Source: Gammaproteobacteria bacterium
Lineage (GTDB): Bacteria > Pseudomonadota > Gammaproteobacteria > SZUA-229
Length of the DNA: 5,909 nucleotides
Assembly (NCBI GenBank): GCA_029287815.1
Contig: JARFQK010000122.1
Location: 1-5,909 of the forward strand
Direction: 5' to 3'
Part shown: positions 5,691 through 5,909 of the stretch, piece by piece
How the letters are laid out: each line of letters begins with the position of its first letter
How positions within the stretch are numbered: the first letter of the stretch is position 1
Program-made: the position numbers and the translations under genes
The notes under the pieces: generated by a model
What the model saw: only the letters and a program-made list of their open reading frames with translations
Database searches by the model: none
Told to the model about the DNA's origin: nothing

Positions 5691-5909
5691 TCAGAAGCCG
5701 ATCCAATTGCCCACGGCCCTGCGCGCAACATCGTTGTCAGGACGCGCGACCAGGCCGTTGCGACTGATACTGACGCTGTACCTCGCCTCATCGCTCATCG
5801 GTAAAAACACCGCGCTGCCATAGGTCGCATCGACCATGCTGAGCCAGTTGCGGTACTGATTGACGTAGGACCAGAGATCGATGCGCTGCTCGGCGCTGAG
5901 ACCATGGAC
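5691..5909 (-). CDS. Unidentified protein, C-terminal 72 residues (partial)
   Basis: A minus-strand frame is open from the right window edge to a TGA at 5691-5693. Visible residues include LSAEQRIDLWSYVNQYRNWL, then a stretch with ATYGSAVFLPMSDEARYSVSI, ending RRAVGNWIGF. Third codon positions are strongly G/C, as in the pst genes, which supports real coding over chance. I do not recognise the family. There is an amphipathic helix-like start rich in Trp/Tyr and no obvious catalytic motif or membrane segment; the terminal Phe recalls outer-membrane proteins, but the sequence does not otherwise look like a beta-barrel. It lies 189 bases upstream of pstS in the same direction. No clear terminator separates them, but the Pho-box promoter suggests pstS has its own start. 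The 5' end is outside the window. Confidence 0.6.
   Translation of the reverse strand, partial: VHGLSAEQRIDLWSYVNQYRNWLSMVDATYGSAVFLPMSDEARYSVSISRNGLVARPDNDVARRAVGNWIGF

Noticed and set aside
5558..5791. 77-codon minus-strand frame upstream of pstS
   Set aside because: It overlaps in another frame the better-supported CDS end at 5691-5909 and runs through the Pho-box promoter region.

Overview
The window carries a high-affinity phosphate uptake (Pst) locus on the minus strand. Transcription order, from high to low coordinates, is pstS, pstC, pstA, pstB and the beginning of phoU, which runs off the left edge. At the right edge, on the same strand, is the C-terminal end of an unrecognised gene. 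The GC-rich third codon positions, the extended PstC and PstA subunits with large extra-cytoplasmic N-terminal domains, the pstSCAB-phoU order and a PhoB-type promoter together suggest a proteobacterium, most likely a gammaproteobacterium. No marker gene fixes the taxon.

Layout: 5691-5909 is the 3' end of an unknown CDS. 5502-5690 is the pstS regulatory region, with four 7-bp half-sites spaced exactly 11 bp apart, a fifth 10 bp further on, and a -10-like hexamer 10 bp past the fourth. 4458-5501 is pstS. 4119-4457 is a long pstS-pstC spacer holding a strong terminator hairpin, an 82-bp palindromic dispersed-type repeat and a possible 31-codon ORF whose stop overlaps the pstC start. 2736-4118 is pstC and, 6 bp on, 1443-2729 is pstA. 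1183-1442 is the pstA-pstB spacer, almost entirely a 238-bp element with terminal inverted repeats flanked by CTAG on both sides. 292-1182 is pstB, and 1-272 is the 5' part of phoU.

How the genes work together: PstS captures phosphate in the periplasm. PstC and PstA form the membrane channel, the PstB dimer drives import with ATP, and PhoU links transporter state to PhoR/PhoB signalling. The Pho-box array ahead of pstS makes the operon an expected PhoB target. The terminator after pstS would give more binding protein than permease, a common arrangement.

The genes themselves are ordinary. The unusual content lies in the spacers. Two different repeat elements sit in two junctions of one operon. 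The pstA-pstB element appears to have landed exactly between the pstA stop codon and the pstB Shine-Dalgarno sequence; removing it together with one CTAG copy rebuilds a tight 18-bp gene junction. I see no evidence for a wholly new biological system here.
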